NCBI GenBank assembly: GCA_030062745.1
Contig: CP099846.1
Location: 22,137,201-22,201,200, forward strand
Origin: Capitulum mitella
Lineage: Eukaryota > Arthropoda > Thecostraca > Pollicipedomorpha > Pollicipedidae
Direction of reading: 5' to 3'
Length of the DNA: 64,000 nt
Shown here: in pieces, positions 1-12,055 of the stretch
How positions within the stretch are numbered: position 1 is the stretch's first letter
Layout: every line of letters begins with the position of its first letter
Program-made: the position numbers and the translations under genes
The notes under the pieces: generated by a model
The model's input: only the letters and a program-made list of their open reading frames with translations
Told to the model about the DNA's origin: nothing
The model's database searches: none

Positions 1-75
1 AGCATCATTTCAGTGCAGTACACTCAATGTTCTGCCAGCGGGGCCAGTGTCAAACACCTCTCTCGCTACACGTAC

Positions 76-210
76 CGAGATAATCTTTCTGCGCCTTGTT
101 GCGAGGCACCTTGTTCTCCACGCCGAGCAGCTGATTTTCACGGTCTCTCTGCGACAGCTGGAGCGTGTCCGTTATTCTGCGACTGAGTGCGCCCTCGTGC
201 TCCAGAAGGC
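76..210 (-). CDS. RHPN: rhophilin exon (end of BRO1)
   Basis: The acceptor is ctgttgacag and the donor CTCG|gtacgt. It encodes [20 protein letters not shown] and later NKAQKDYL. It continues the previous exon in phase and corresponds to the region before the basic 'GK-HL' segment of rhophilins. The following exons, including the PDZ domain, are outside the window. Confidence 0.75.
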
Positions 211-3200
211 CTGTCAACAGAAACAGTGCGACCTTACACCAGGGACGTCACGGGCGTCACGAGTAGCCTACTTCAGAAGAGGAACATGATTTTAGGCCTC
301 TAATCATGTTAGTGGTCGATTCTGCCACTGTATTCTCCTTACAAGCTTGGAAGCAATGCATCTGCAGTATGACAAGCGTTCAGTGTCGAAGTGTCATGGC
401 TGTAAGAGTTTTCGAAAATTAACTCTCCAAACAAGATCAGTTTAATCCCAATGAAATCTACTCCGTCATAGACTGATCTGTTTCAAGTATTTGACAACGA
501 TTTTGATAACAAATACGGTTTTGGTTTGCCTAGTAGGCCACAGAGCCATCCAGCAGGGCTGTGCACGTTCTCATAACCGCTGCAGTCTCGAACCTCTGCT
601 GACCGATGACTGGGATTTTCGCGCACGTGCCCATTGGCTCCACCCATCCTGCGCCCGGACCCACCGACAGCGAAGTGGTGATGAGAGAGAGCCGTGTAGT
701 GGACTTCCTTGATGTGAATCAGCTGCTGCCAGGACAGCGGCAGCGACTCCTGGACAGATGGTGCCGCCATCTGCTCCCTCAGCCTGTGGTACACTTCTGA
801 CACCTGGCGGCGGTAAGATGAGTTATTGCCCCGCCAGACGTTTTGGGGTGCTCGTCAGTCATGAATTTTCCGATAGGCGCTGATGCAGCATTCAACCCAC
901 ATTCGGCGGCACCCAGCATTTCAAACAGCAATCAAATCCGCATCATCCAAGTTTTGAACATCCCATATTTTGGGCGTGACGATCTGGGCCGAGATCCTCG
1001 CTGGTCGGTTCCAGGACGGGCAGCTCACCTGGGCCGCCTCCTGCCCAATGTCCAGCTGAGCGCTGAGGTCCAGCTTCTCGGCGGGCAGCAGCAGCTTCTC
1101 CAACAGGCACTCCTTGGCCTGGGCCAGCAGCAGGTTGGCCAGCACGTCCAACACGTCCGGGTCCAGGTCCCGACTGGGTGCGTTCGAAAAGTTCTCCAGA
1201 ATATACCTGAGGTGGAAAACAAACATACACGTCATGCTCGGGACGTAGCAAACACCCCAAAACGACCCAACACCCTAACCAAAAAAAACTTACGTCACCA
1301 CGACTGAAAGCAAAGAAAAAGACATTTAAAAACGGCGTTTTCTTCGTTTTGGGCAGTATGCACCGTCTGTGGTCCGTCCGGGCTTCCCTTGTGAGTGTTC
1401 TGTGAGTTGATCTCACCGGTAGATGCCGGCCGCTCTCAGGTAGCTGTCGACGGCGCTGTCCAGCCCCTCCTGGGAGCTGCGATCCTGCCGCGCCGCCAGC
1501 TGGCTGTACAGCGCGGCCATGTTGAACAGCACGGACGCCTTCTCGAAGGCGACCGTGCGCTGACAGCTGGGCAGGCCCGTCAGAGAGTCGTACCTGGGGA
1601 TGGACGGGAGATGTCAGCAGGTCGTACCTGGGGATGGACGGGAGATGTCAGCAGGTCATACCTGGGGATGGACGGGAGATGTCAGCAGGTCATACCTGGG
1701 GATGGACGGGAGATGTCAGCAGGTCGTACCTGGGGATGGACGGGAGATGTCAGCAGGTCATACCTGGGGATGGACGGGAGATGTCAGCAGGTCATACCTG
1801 GGGATGGACGGGAGATGTCAGCAGGTCATACCTGGGGATGGACGGGAGATGTCAGCAGGTCATACCTGGGGATGGACGGGAGATGTCAGCAGGTCATACC
1901 TGGGGATGGACGGGAGATGTCAGCAGGCCATACCTGGGGATGGACGGGAGATGTCAGCAGGTCATACCTGGGGATGGACGGGAGATGTCAGCAGGTCATA
2001 CCTGGGGATGGACGGGAGATGTCAGCAGGTCATACCTGGGGATGGACGGGAGATGTCAGCAGGTCATACCTGGGGATGGACGGGAGATGTCAGCAGGTCA
2101 TACCTGGGGAGGGGCGGGAGATTGGAGGGAAACTGCTTTTTGAAAGTTAATTCAGCCACTAAAAAAAATGGTGACCCGACCGCATAAAAGATTCCATGGC
2201 AAACGCACTCAGGATGAAGTCGCAGAAAAAGGAGCAAACGGTTCTTCTTGGCATTCGACGTTGTCGAAGCAACACAGAAAGTTCGGTTAATGTGCTCTTA
2301 CTCAGGGAATCGGACCCAGCTAAATCACTCCGACAGGTTATTGACGGAAGACATGGCCACATGGCAGTGCAGGCAAAATCAGCGTTTGGTAAATATGACC
2401 ATTAAAGGAAATACTCATTAAAATAGTAATGTAGTAACATATAATGGTAGTATGGGAACACTAGAAAGCCCACGATCGAAAAGCGGCAAACTTTGTAAAA
2501 AAAGAAAAGAATGGTTGCAGGGAACCATTCATGTTAAGACACACTTTTCCTCCTTTTAAAAGGAACAAGTCAGCCCTTTCAATCGCAAACCACTCGACTG
2601 CAATACTGAGGTAGAACTTGCACGAGTCCTCGTCAATTTTCCTATCTAAGTGCCATCGTTAGCAAACACATATTTTTTGGTTGGCGGTCATGTCATATGA
2701 GGTGGCTCCGTTACACTGGAGGACACCGGTTCTACAGGCGATTGTTCCATGTCAACACACGAGAACTTCGCGCACGCTACATGCAGTAGCACATGAAGCA
2801 TAGTGATCGGTCATGTCTTAGTATCGCATGTGGTAACCTGAAACCTCCCCTATAACAAAATCTGCGTATTTTCTAAGTTATGATACGATACAGTGCTGAG
2901 CTCAGCATTATTATAACACCTTATGCATGCATTACTAGCATTCTGCTCTTGATATCAAAATTAAAGACCATAAGAACTAGGATATCCTAATTTTCGGCAT
3001 CAGGAGTTATTTTAGGCGTCTGAACGAAGAACAGTTACCATTCCCCATTACCCATCTTTTTACGGTCTATCCGGCGGGCGCCTCATTAACGCTCGTGCGT
3101 TCTGTAATCGCGGCCTCGTTGAAGGACAGTCAGGTCCGGGACGACCACATTCCGCGCACGCTCGACGCCGGCACAGCGCGGCGCCCGCAGCCGGATGAAG

Positions 3201-6200
3201 ACGGAATAACAGGTCTGCAGCGGGCCGAGCGCCGTCGCCGCGGCGCCACACACGCTATCGAGCTCCGACGGAGAGAGCTTTGGTCAACAGCGGTCGAACT
3301 GGGATGGCCGCACCAGCGGTCGGTTAGACACCAGGTCTGCCCGCTGCCAGGGTCCGACGGTCAACACGGGTAGGCTAACACACCGTGACTGGGCAATCAG
3401 GACCTATCAGGTGCCGTCTGAAACGGGGAAGACATGCACTGGTGCGGGCCCTCAGGAACGACTTTTTCTTCTTCTCAGGGGGGAGTAGAGGAGAGTGTGA
3501 CAACTTTGTATGGTGACGGACTGTCGGAACTTAGGAGAGGATTTGCTTGTTGGGGCCGATGGTACCAGGTTTGATGGGCGTGAACCAAAGAACTGGACTT
3601 GCTGCGTGGGACTGACAGGGACGGAATCACAAATCTCCCAATGCGGACATGGGTTAGCGGAATGTTCGGTGGTCTTTACTTATTGTATATTCTTTATTTC
3701 CTGTACAGAACTTTATGATTTATATTCGCACGTATTGGGGTGGCCGATGCGTGCCAAACTGAAATGAACACAAGGCGGAGGATGTCCTTCTCGCGGTCCA
3801 CCCCTCTGGACCTTCCTCTGGCAGCCGATGGAACCGGTACAGAACAGGGTTCGGTCTCAACCAGGAGGGGCTGGCGTGGATCCGGTGAAACGAGCTTGGT
3901 CCAGTGTTAAACCGTCACGACTCGGTGAGTCCGGCATGGGCCGCTGGGACAGCGTGAGTTCCGCGTGGGACCGGCGGAACTAGGTGGGTGCGGCGGATCC
4001 TGAGCGAGCTCAGTTTCATTTCATCGGGACCTGATGGAAGGGACCGGTAGAGCCTGGTGGGCCCGGTGTAGGACAGATGATGCCCGGTGGGCGCGGTGTG
4101 GGACCAGTAAGACCTCGTGGGTCCGGTAAGGGAACCTGATGGGTCCGGTATGGTGATACCTGATGGGTCCGGCGTCGGACCAGTGACACCTGGCGGGTGC
4201 GGTGCGGGACCGCTGGGACCCGACGGGTCCGGCGCACCCGGGGCAGAACGGAACAAACACAGCCGTCTCCCACGTCACGGCCGTCCACTGTCGGCGATGG
4301 CCGCACGCACCGCCGCCCACCGCCGGCCGGCACCAATCAAGCCGGCCAACCGCCATGAAAAGTGAAATCGGACACTTTCCGGCGCGGCGCGTGGGGAGAG
4401 GACAGTCCGGCCGGCCGAGCCCCTCCCCCCCGTCGCGTGCTCGGCTGCTGTTGGGGACAGCTGCACCGACCGCCGCCGAGCCGCCGTCACCGGTCATTAT
4501 CGCTGCCGCCGGGTGACGTCACAGACCGGATGTGGCCCGCGGATGATCCATCCCGAGAAACGGACGCGTCACCAGCCCTGACGGCGGGAGCAGAGGCAGC
4601 GGCGCGGGGGCGAGCCGCCCGGCGAAAGGCGGGGGCGCTCCCTCCCCGGCGGCCGCAGGTCTCCTCAAGTCTCCTCAAAACAACGCGCCGAAACGACGGA
4701 GGCGTTCCTTGGCCCCGCCAAATTACGTGAGGGAGAGGCGGAGTGCTGGCGCCTGGTGACGCCACGCCCAGTGAGCGGGACAGCCGTCTCAAGGAGTCCG
4801 GAGTCAACAGAGCGGTCTCTTGTGCGGGTCTCTCGTGCGCAGGTGCGGGCGATGCGGCCCTGGCCGGGCGGCGTCACTCACCACTCGAAGTGGATGCCGA
4901 GGCTGCGGTCCGGCGGGAAGAACCGTCTCTCGATGAAGTACAGCTGGTTGTAGTACTCGAACAGCAGCGCCAGTCCGGTCTGGTTGCGCTGCGGCGTCCT
5001 CATGGCCTGGGGACGGAGGGTCCGGCGTGTCACACGGCCCAACGGCACAACAAACACAGACAGACTGGTAGGTCGGAGAGGCGATTTGGTTACAAACAGT
5101 AAAACCTGTCTCCAGATGGCGTGTTCAGAATTTCAAACGGCTTGCCCGCAGTCTCACGGCACTGAATAGCCCTAGGTGCTCTCATATCTTTCAAAGGACG
5201 CTTCACCCATAAACCAGTTTATTGGTTCGACTTCTTCGATTGCATTGCGCTTCTGCACTGTTGGTCATGATGGCTTTCTCTTGTGCACTCATGATCTTGA
5301 GCTCACATACTTGATTAGTTTTCATTGCTTGCCATATCTAAAAATACCAGCGGCCATGACAAAATGTGAAAATTTCTAGTATGACTTCTGTTAAAGATGA
5401 TGGTTTCTGATAGCCATAAGTATGCATCTCACAATCGCTTCAGTAACCATCATCCCTATACTGCGACTGCATTGTTCCGTTACTGGTAGATGAACCTTTT
5501 CGAACGGCGCTGCTTCGTGGATCGATACCAGTTACTTTATCAGTGTCCAGGCCTGTTGACCTTTCACGTCGTAAACGATCTCCACTGTCATATGCCACAT
5601 GAAGCTTAAAGGAGCTCAATTTGGTCTGACGACTTCGTCGCTTTTAGATTAAAAAAGTGGCGTCAGCATTCATTAAAATGTTTCGTTCAAAAAATGTTTC
5701 TTCGTGTGAAATGTTCCTAATTTAAAGAAGTTAACCTTGTTCTTTGCAGCACGCCACGGTTGAAGAGTCAAAAAACACACGGATAAGCGTGGGAAGGCAC
5801 CGGTTTCCTATCAAACAATGGGTCATTTATGAGTCACGGCGGCCACCTTTTGACAGGCGGGATTGACTTAGGCACGAACGACCTTTACGCTCTGTGATGG
5901 ACAACGCTGACGCGCTCGCAGACAGACATGCCGCGAGCATTCAGGCCAAAGGTCTTGATGAAGGGGATCCAGGAGCGCCGAAACAATGGCGCTGGCGGTT
6001 TTCGCCCGTCTTCACGACGCGGGAAAGTAAGCCATAACGTTACCAATCAGTCTGAGATCGGTTTCCGAAACAATGTAACTGCGACTACGCCGTATGGTCT
6101 TTTGACGAATGGGTTGACTTTCCAAGATCGGAAAACAGGCCTTGAGGAAATAATATTTTTGGCGCCATGACGGACTTATCCATCGAAATCTTTCTCGTGT

Positions 6201-9200
6201 AACTATATCTCATCGTCCCCTGGACCGCGCCAGGCTCCTAAACGCGCGCCGTTTGAGTCATGTCGCGTCAGCAGGCGCCCGTCCGCCGGGCAGCCGGGTA
6301 TCGGTGTGGCGGCAGACGGCAACACCGTCAGACGTCTCTTGCCGCTGCCCGCGGCCACAGCTCCCGCAGCCAGCGGCCACGTACGCCGGCTACAGACGAG
6401 CTCGGGGGGGGGGGCGCAGCGGCGGCTAATTCTGCCCCGTCGTGGCGAGCCCCTCGGTTATCTGGTGGCCGCAGGCGAGCCCAGGACGTGGCCGAAGTGG
6501 CCGAAAGTAACGGATATGCCGTCGTGGAGCGCAAACAGTCATGACCCGACCGGCACTGGACGCATGCTAGACGAAGCATCCGGAACAGAAACGTAATGCC
6601 AACCGGAAAATCGGTACCTCGACAGCTAGCTCGCCGACATGCGGGTCCCACAGCCTGCCAGTTTTCCGACACCTGGGTGATGCCCACGGCAGGCCGTCAC
6701 AGCTCACCTGTCGGATGTCGGTGAAGTCCTGGATCGCCCCGACGTACTTGTCGGCGTCTTCGCTGTAGTGTTCCAGGATAAAGTCCTGAAACACGTCCCG
6801 CATACCCGTTAGGGCACGGCCCGGCAGGGCAGGAACTCTTCAAAGGTCGATCGGAAAGCGACGGTCAGACCGCCACAGCTCGGGGCGAGCAGGTCCTGGA
6901 GATCATGTCCCAGATCGGCGGCAGACACACTCAGTCCGCGTCATAAACGGCGGCTTACGTTCCCCTCGGCCGTCCTAGGTGGCCGATTCGAGCCAAAAGC
7001 CGGAAATCGGTGATCGATCGACTGGTAATCGCGTTTATCGTGACACATCGTGACGTATCACCGCGCGAGGAGGCAAATCCATCGCACGTCCGTATCCCGC
7101 CGATCCTGACGCCTCTCCGTTTCAGCTGGTCTTCCTCTGGTGTTCGTATCTATCATCCGTGTTATCTGCTTCTTCTTCCATGTACGTAAGATAGCAGCGA
7201 ACACCGTCACGCGTTTGTAAAGCAACGCAAGATAAGCACTAAAACGACCGACTTTAATATTACCGGCGAGCTATCTGGAATCAGTTGCCTCACTGGTATT
7301 AGCTGGTCACGGGACTACCGACAGACGGTTCTAATCACCAGGATCATTCTACGTCACCCATTCGAAAGCCGATTACCGTACAGGAAAATGGAGTAGACGA
7401 TTCTTTAATCGTCGCAATTTTAGCACGTACTTTACCATCTTACTTCCCACAAATCCCACAGGCTTCTCGAAGGGCCTGCTATTGCATACCGTTTCCGCAC
7501 ACCTACGCACAGGACAATTACGTACAAAACTTTAATCTTTTGAAAGCTTACTTCGGTTGCTATCAGCGACCGCCCGGGCCTGCTTCTATTTATGCCTATG
7601 AATTGGTAAAACTGTGAAATACGCATAACTCTGCAGTATGCGGCTTACAACATAAGGGCGTCAGCTAGCACTGCTCAGGTTTGGAGAATCTGGACACTGT
7701 GTTCTGATATCAATAGAGTTATGTTATATTCATCTTACCTTGAATGCGTCTCCAAAGTCGATGTACTTGGTCTCCTTAAGTCCGAACGGAATCATGGGAA
7801 TGTACGGCGCTCCACTGTAAGACAACACAAACCCAGCTATTCAAATGCATTAACGACATTACAATTTGACCCCAAACCACAGTTCACTAAACCGCAGCAG
7901 ACAACGACGTAAAGAAAACACTTCAGGTACAATCAGCGTCTCATGCGATTGCATAAGACGTTATCAAGGGGACCATCTATCCCACATGCCGCAAGCCACA
8001 ATAGTTTCTGGCATCATGACTTGTCATGATAATTTTCCACAGTGACAAGCGAAAACCAAATAAGCTGCCGGCATAAAAAACGAGTCTGTTTGCGATGTAT
8101 GTGATCTGAAATGAGAATCTGAAAATCTGATATCTGAACTTTGATAAGTTTGGGAACAATCTGAAAATGGGCACATATGAATAAGAACACAAGCGGCTTC
8201 CAACGTCCAACCGTACCATGCTCGCAGCCTTTTCGTGAGGCCTTTGCGTGCTATCGCGTGGTCTGCTCCGAACCGTTAGCCCGTCACTCTCATGATCTGA
8301 ACCTGTTGAATGCTGACTGGTCGGACTACTCAAGGGTAAACTGTTCTCTAGTCGACGCACGCACGGCCTTGAAAACCACACAACACTGATTATAGACGTT
8401 CTCTCAGCTTCCGCTCACCGAAAAAGTGGGCTTTCGTTCGCGTAAAGCCAGTTATCGTAATGATTTAACATCGGAAACTGTTAGCGTTTCTGATTCTTTG
8501 TTCCATGTCGCATGATACCCACTACCTTTTTGGCACTTTTTGAGGCTCCAGCTTCATGTTCCTTCTTACGAATTACATTAACGTACTGCCGCTGAAGGCA
8601 TAAGAACGACGAAGAGAAGGGACAGGAGGGGTACAGACGGTTTTAACCACGTTTATGCAACATCTGTTTTTGCAACACAACACTGAGTTTATGCAACACC
8701 ATAAACTCAGAGCAGAAAACTCCCCAAAACAGAACGCCACGGTACACTTCCTCCCGTTCCTACTCGCTTCACCGCCACTACCAAACGCTGCCTTTCGCCG
8801 ATGCCATACGCATGCATACACATAAATGCGTGAGGATGAGGCCTTGATATTTTCTATCAACCAACAAAACTGCCGGGGGCCCACTATCCACTCCAACTGA
8901 GGGAGTCCGCCATAGGAGAGAACAATGGGCGGCATAAAGGTCCCAGTCTGTAAGAACCCACGGGCAACATGCTGAAACTGAAAAAGCTGAAGTCACGTCC
9001 CCGACTCCCTCTTCTGGCGCAGTCGTGGCTGCATCGCTATGTGCTAGTGCAGTTTTGTGTTTTCCATTCGTTTGTTGCCACCTATGTAAAAACATCTTCC
9101 AAAGCTACACCACGTCAGAATGCGCCATTTCGTAAAGGGCGTACCTGTCTCCCTGGTAGATTTCCACCGAACTGTTCAGGTCCGACAGTTCTTCCTTCAA

Positions 9201-9809
9201 ATACTGAAGGTTGGAGGTGACAAAACTCAGCTCCAGAGATACTGCCTGGCGAACCTTTTTGTTGTCGGCCGCCCTGAAATGGAACGTTGTTATAGAATAG
9301 TACAATCAGCTCGATCTCCCATGGCTACCTGTCACAACTGTGCCGTCAGATGAGGACCAGAGATGTGGCGATGACCTCTTGTACAGTCTTTACTAAAAAG
9401 AAATGGAACTGTTACTGACGAAGCGCAGGAAAAATGGAGTAGTTGACCGGCAAAGTTTTGACATGCCAATCGCTTGAAAACTCGCCCCGCCAACTTCACT
9501 GAATGTCATATCGCTTTCATACACTCTTTATTTCCAACTGTATAGACAATACGTATCGAACCATAATTTTGCTTTACTGTGAACAATTTTCGAACGAACT
9601 GCCTTAAGCTTCGCGAGAACCGGGCACCTAACGGCGCCGATGTCATCAGCGCGGCGGCAGCGGTCGCCACGGCTGGCCTGGTGCCCGACTAACCTGAGCA
9701 GGTTCTCGGCTCCCTGGCGCAGCAGCAGGTGTTTGTTGATGTCCTGATTGAGCTTGGACCGCTTGAACTGCAGTTTGCCCCGGCAGGTAGCGGCCCGAGG
9801 GTCCGACCC
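76..9809 (-). CDS. RHPN: rhophilin-like Rho-binding scaffold, 9 exons, partial at both ends
   Basis: Rhophilins bind Rho-GTP through an N-terminal HR1/REM1 coiled coil and carry a BRO1 domain followed by a PDZ domain; they act as cytoplasmic scaffolds at the actin cortex. Minus-strand exons in coding order are 9694-9809, 9145-9273, 7739-7814, 6708-6785, 4882-5006, 1417-1593, 1029-1206, 665-803 and 76-210, giving about 384 codons. Every intron is GT-AG and all eight phase joins work. Diagnostic segments include [17 protein letters not shown] (HR1), [29 protein letters not shown] and [17 protein letters not shown] (BRO1), which fit rhophilin better than the other BRO1 families, ALIX and HD-PTP. 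The start codon exon was not found beyond 9809, and the PDZ-encoding end lies left of the window. Its largest visible intron (1594-4881) begins with a 34-bp minisatellite touching the acceptor. Family assignment is confident; paralogue number is not. Confidence 0.9.
665..803 (-). CDS. RHPN: rhophilin exon (BRO1)
   Basis: The acceptor is cttaccgccgccag and the donor TGTCG|gtgggt. It encodes [20 protein letters not shown] and [20 protein letters not shown], in register with the end of the BRO1 helical bundle. It leaves one G, which the next exon completes to Gly. The donor is chosen by phase and homology; the frame stays open further, so the 3' end is slightly less certain. Confidence 0.82.
1029..1206 (-). 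CDS. RHPN: rhophilin exon (BRO1)
   Basis: The acceptor is gttttccacctcag and the donor GCCCAG|gtgagc. It holds one base plus 59 codons, including [35 protein letters not shown] and IGQEAAQ. It is in phase with both neighbours. Confidence 0.92.
1417..1593 (-). CDS. RHPN: rhophilin exon (BRO1 core)
   Basis: The acceptor is gtccatccccag and the donor CTACCG|gtgaga. It encodes [38 protein letters not shown] and [15 protein letters not shown], the hallmark BRO1 core of rhophilins. The exon begins GTACGAC, and the tandem repeat upstream in its intron carries copies of this same junction. Confidence 0.93.
1594..2115 (-). repeat. 34-bp minisatellite at the acceptor of a rhophilin intron
   Basis: Fifteen complete 34-bp units plus a degenerate one run from base 1593/1594 leftward in gene orientation, ending exactly at the acceptor of exon 1417-1593. 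Read on the minus strand, each unit contains ctgac (branch-point-like), a pyrimidine-containing stretch and ccatccccag followed by gtatgacc or gtacgacc. Each unit is therefore a near-complete 3' splice site plus a degenerate copy of the first exon bases (GTACGACTCTCTGAC). Units are almost identical; the variation is mainly cgta/cata. Confidence 0.95.
2116..3914. other. rhophilin intron, unique sequence
   Basis: This is AT-rich intron sequence with a short GC-rich patch at about 3.06-3.40 kb. No convincing exon, RNA gene or long repeat is seen. Confidence 0.5.
3915..4235. repeat. degenerate 30-bp tandem repeat in rhophilin intron
   Basis: Roughly ten diverged units of about 30 bp share cctgatgggtccgg and ggaccagtgaca-like blocks. 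They lie inside the rhophilin intron, away from a splice site, and run into a GC-rich patch at 4.2-4.75 kb. Confidence 0.7.
4882..5006 (-). CDS. RHPN: rhophilin exon (BRO1)
   Basis: The acceptor is cgtccccag and the donor GAGTG|gtgagt. It encodes [20 protein letters not shown], then [20 protein letters not shown]. The final TG joins G of the next exon to make Trp in the W-YDSLTG motif. Confidence 0.92.
5007..6707. other. rhophilin intron
   Basis: This is intronic sequence with a GC-rich patch at 6.24-6.52 kb, including a run of ten or so G near 6400. No other feature is supported. Confidence 0.5.
6708..6785 (-). CDS. RHPN: rhophilin exon (BRO1 start)
   Basis: The acceptor is cgtgtttcag and the donor CAG|gtgagc. 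It holds exactly 26 codons, starting [15 protein letters not shown] and ending FTDIRQ. It is phase 0 on both sides and matches the start of the rhophilin BRO1 domain. Confidence 0.9.
6786..9144. other. rhophilin introns around the 7739-7814 exon
   Basis: The introns at 6786-7738 and 7815-9144 are unremarkable mixed-composition DNA. No further exon or repeat array is visible. Confidence 0.5.
7739..7814 (-). CDS. RHPN: rhophilin exon (HR1-BRO1 linker)
   Basis: The acceptor is gtcttacag and the donor AAG|gtaaga. It encodes [20 protein letters not shown] followed by GDAFK, the conserved 'P-IP-GLKETK' entry to the BRO1 domain. It has one leading base and ends in phase 0. Confidence 0.9.
9145..9273 (-). 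CDS. RHPN: rhophilin exon (second half of HR1)
   Basis: The acceptor is gttccatttcag and the donor GACAG|gtacgc. The first base completes an Arg codon from the previous exon. The 42 codons include [16 protein letters not shown] and [11 protein letters not shown], a typical HR1 helix pair. It leaves AG to be completed by T of the next exon (Ser). Confidence 0.88.
9694..9809 (-). CDS. RHPN: rhophilin exon (first half of HR1)
   Basis: The acceptor is tgttctgtcgcag before GGG and the donor is CTCAG|gttagt. It holds 38 codons plus two bases, beginning [13 protein letters not shown] and ending GAENLL, with phase 0 in and phase 2 out. The [13 protein letters not shown] segment is the conserved start of the HR1 region in rhophilins. 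Confidence 0.85.
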
Positions 9810-12054
9810 CTGCGACAGAACACAGAGCTCGTCAGAGGACAACCTCATCCACGACGCACATCCGCGTCATGTTTCCCATCTCCACGCGAAGAACAAGAAG
9901 CAGCATAACAGAAGGAAATGCATGATCAAGTTTTCCAAGAGCAAACTGATCTGCGGGTTCTCAACACTTTTCTACAAATCACGTCAGCTCAACGATCCGC
10001 CACTCGTGACACACAGTTCGTTGTTCTCATATGGCGTATCTGGAGGACAACGTAATTATCAGAAGTGGTAATTCAGTGCAGACAGGAAGCTAAACGACCA
10101 ACTGAAGGCAATTAGATGGAGTCATTAATCGCCGCGTCTAACAGGCTGAGCGGCATCTGTCTAATTGTCGCGTTAATGATCAGCCGGAAGCCATTTCACG
10201 CCCCCACTGACTGAAAGACGATCTCGTTTTAATCGGGGGCGAAGTGGGCTAACGCAGGCAGGCCCGGCTCGGCGGCGGCCGGCCGCGACACGCCCGGGCC
10301 GCAGTTACGGCGCCGGAGCCGCGACCTCTGCAGGGCCGCCAGTTATAATGAGACGCCCGCCGCGCCGCAGCAGGCACGGCTCGCCGGCTCAGTCAGTGGG
10401 GAGGTCACGGCACCCCCGGTCGGCGCATTGCGTAACGACCGCCCGTCCTGGCACGTGCTGCCGTGCAGAGACCGCTCCACCGCTGGAGGTGGAGCCGTCT
10501 GCTCCACCGCTGTCCAGAGTCTGCCCCACCGCTGCACCTTGGTCTTGGTGGACAAAACAACGTCGGTGAACAGTCAAGATCCAGTGCAAAACGACGGCTG
10601 ACTTTATTTGAGATAAAGCTGACGGACCGAATGGCGAATGGCTCGACAACGGCAAACAAAACAAGCGACACCGACAGGCCCGACACGAACAAAACTGGCC
10701 AGACGGATTGGCTCGACACCAGCAAACAGAGCTGTCGAAGCCGACTGCCCCGACCCTGGCGTACAGCGCGACCCGAGCGCGCCCGCTCGGGGTGTCGATG
10801 GCCACGCAGCGGCGGCAATCAGCCACCATTGTTCCTTTGTTTCGGAGCGCCGGCGGGCGGCAATTTTCGAGGCGGCGTCTCGAAGGCAGCCGCTGGCGCA
10901 ACTGTTCGGCCGGCTCGGACGCGGCCGAATGTAGGCCGGCCGACACCGGCGGCCGGCCGCGCCCCGCTGCCCGGAGAAACTGCCGACACCGAGCGCCGTC
11001 GAGCCGGACCAGATCCATAACCGTCCTCCGCCGCGCGGCAAAACGATCGGCCAATCAATAAGGCCGTTAACAGCTTACCGGCGGATGGTGGCGCGGTGAA
11101 ATCAACCTGACGCCCGGAACGGTCATCGGGCTATATCCCGCCGCGCCCATGCCGCCGTCAGTGATTTCCGCGTTCGTGCCCACAGGCGGACAGTCCGGCC
11201 GACGCGAGGGCTTCAGAGTAATGTTGACAAGACTCGCAAGGCTGGGCAGTCTTGTGCCTGGGGCTAGCCGGCACTGATCGACCAAACAGCAGCGTCGGCC
11301 CGGGTACTGAGCTGGTGCCGGGCGTCACCGCCTGACAGACAGTCTGGTGCAGTGGTGCAGCCTGGTGCAGCGGTGGACGAAATACGGAAGACAGCGGGCG
11401 ACACTAACGTGCATTCAGCAGGTCACACTCGCACTGTGAGAGCAAGGTGTGACTGCATTTCTACGTTTATGATCTCTTTGTTCTTTTGTCATCTACACAT
11501 GCAAACTCCACAATGCATTTTGTAACTTTGTGTCGGTTAGAACGCTGAAAATATGAGCTTCCAGGGGTATTTCGGGCAGTATTTTCCATCCTCTGCTATG
11601 ATAAGACGCTGTATGTGAATTTAATAGTTCCGAAACAACATGAAACATTGCAGCACATTTGGGAAACTTATTCTGACATTCCTAAAATCTGGCTAACAGT
11701 CAGGTTGTCTGTACAAAATATCTAAATGAAATGATTTAAAGCAATTGCTTGGCAGCCGTGAAGCGTACTGAGCAAGTTAAAATCATGTACCATATACTGT
11801 GATGATGGTTTTCTCAATATTGACAAAGCTTACGATAAGGTGCCTCAAATATTGTTCCACGAGACATAAAAACAAAAGCACGACTTTCGCAGAAAATCAC
11901 GGCAAAAGTGATGTGCAGAGGCGATCTCGAACGCAACGAAATATCGGTTTCTCAAAGTACCATAATGAATAACAAAGTTTTCCAACAAATTAGTTGAATG
12001 TACTGGTCTAAACTGCTTCCTCGCTCTTACTAATGTAATTTTATCACGTTTCAG
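9810..12054. promoter_or_regulatory. spacer between divergent genes with GC/CpG island at about 10.24-11.29 kb
   Basis: The stretch 10240-11290 is strongly GC-rich and CpG-dense, with many CCGGCC/GGCCGG steps. Rhophilin runs left from here and the EFHC1-type gene runs right, so the island is a candidate shared promoter and first-exon region. I could not identify the rhophilin start exon or the EFHC1 upstream exon in it. The stretch 11.4-12.05 kb is AT-rich and leads into the splice acceptor before EFHC1. No TATA box is assigned. Confidence 0.4.
12024..12054 (+). promoter_or_regulatory. splice acceptor just upstream of the EFHC1-type start codon
   Basis: A tactaat branch-point consensus is followed by a T-rich stretch and gtttcag ending at 12054, one base before ATG 12056. 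This is close to an ideal 3' splice site. It implies an upstream exon, either 5' UTR or a short N-terminal coding exon joined in phase. Confidence 0.7.
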
Positions 12055-12055
12055 A

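Noticed and set aside
1395-2187. Long plus-strand open frames over the 34-bp repeat
   Set aside because: Three copies of a 34-bp unit equal 34 codons without a stop, so all frames stay open; the region is intron on the opposite strand.
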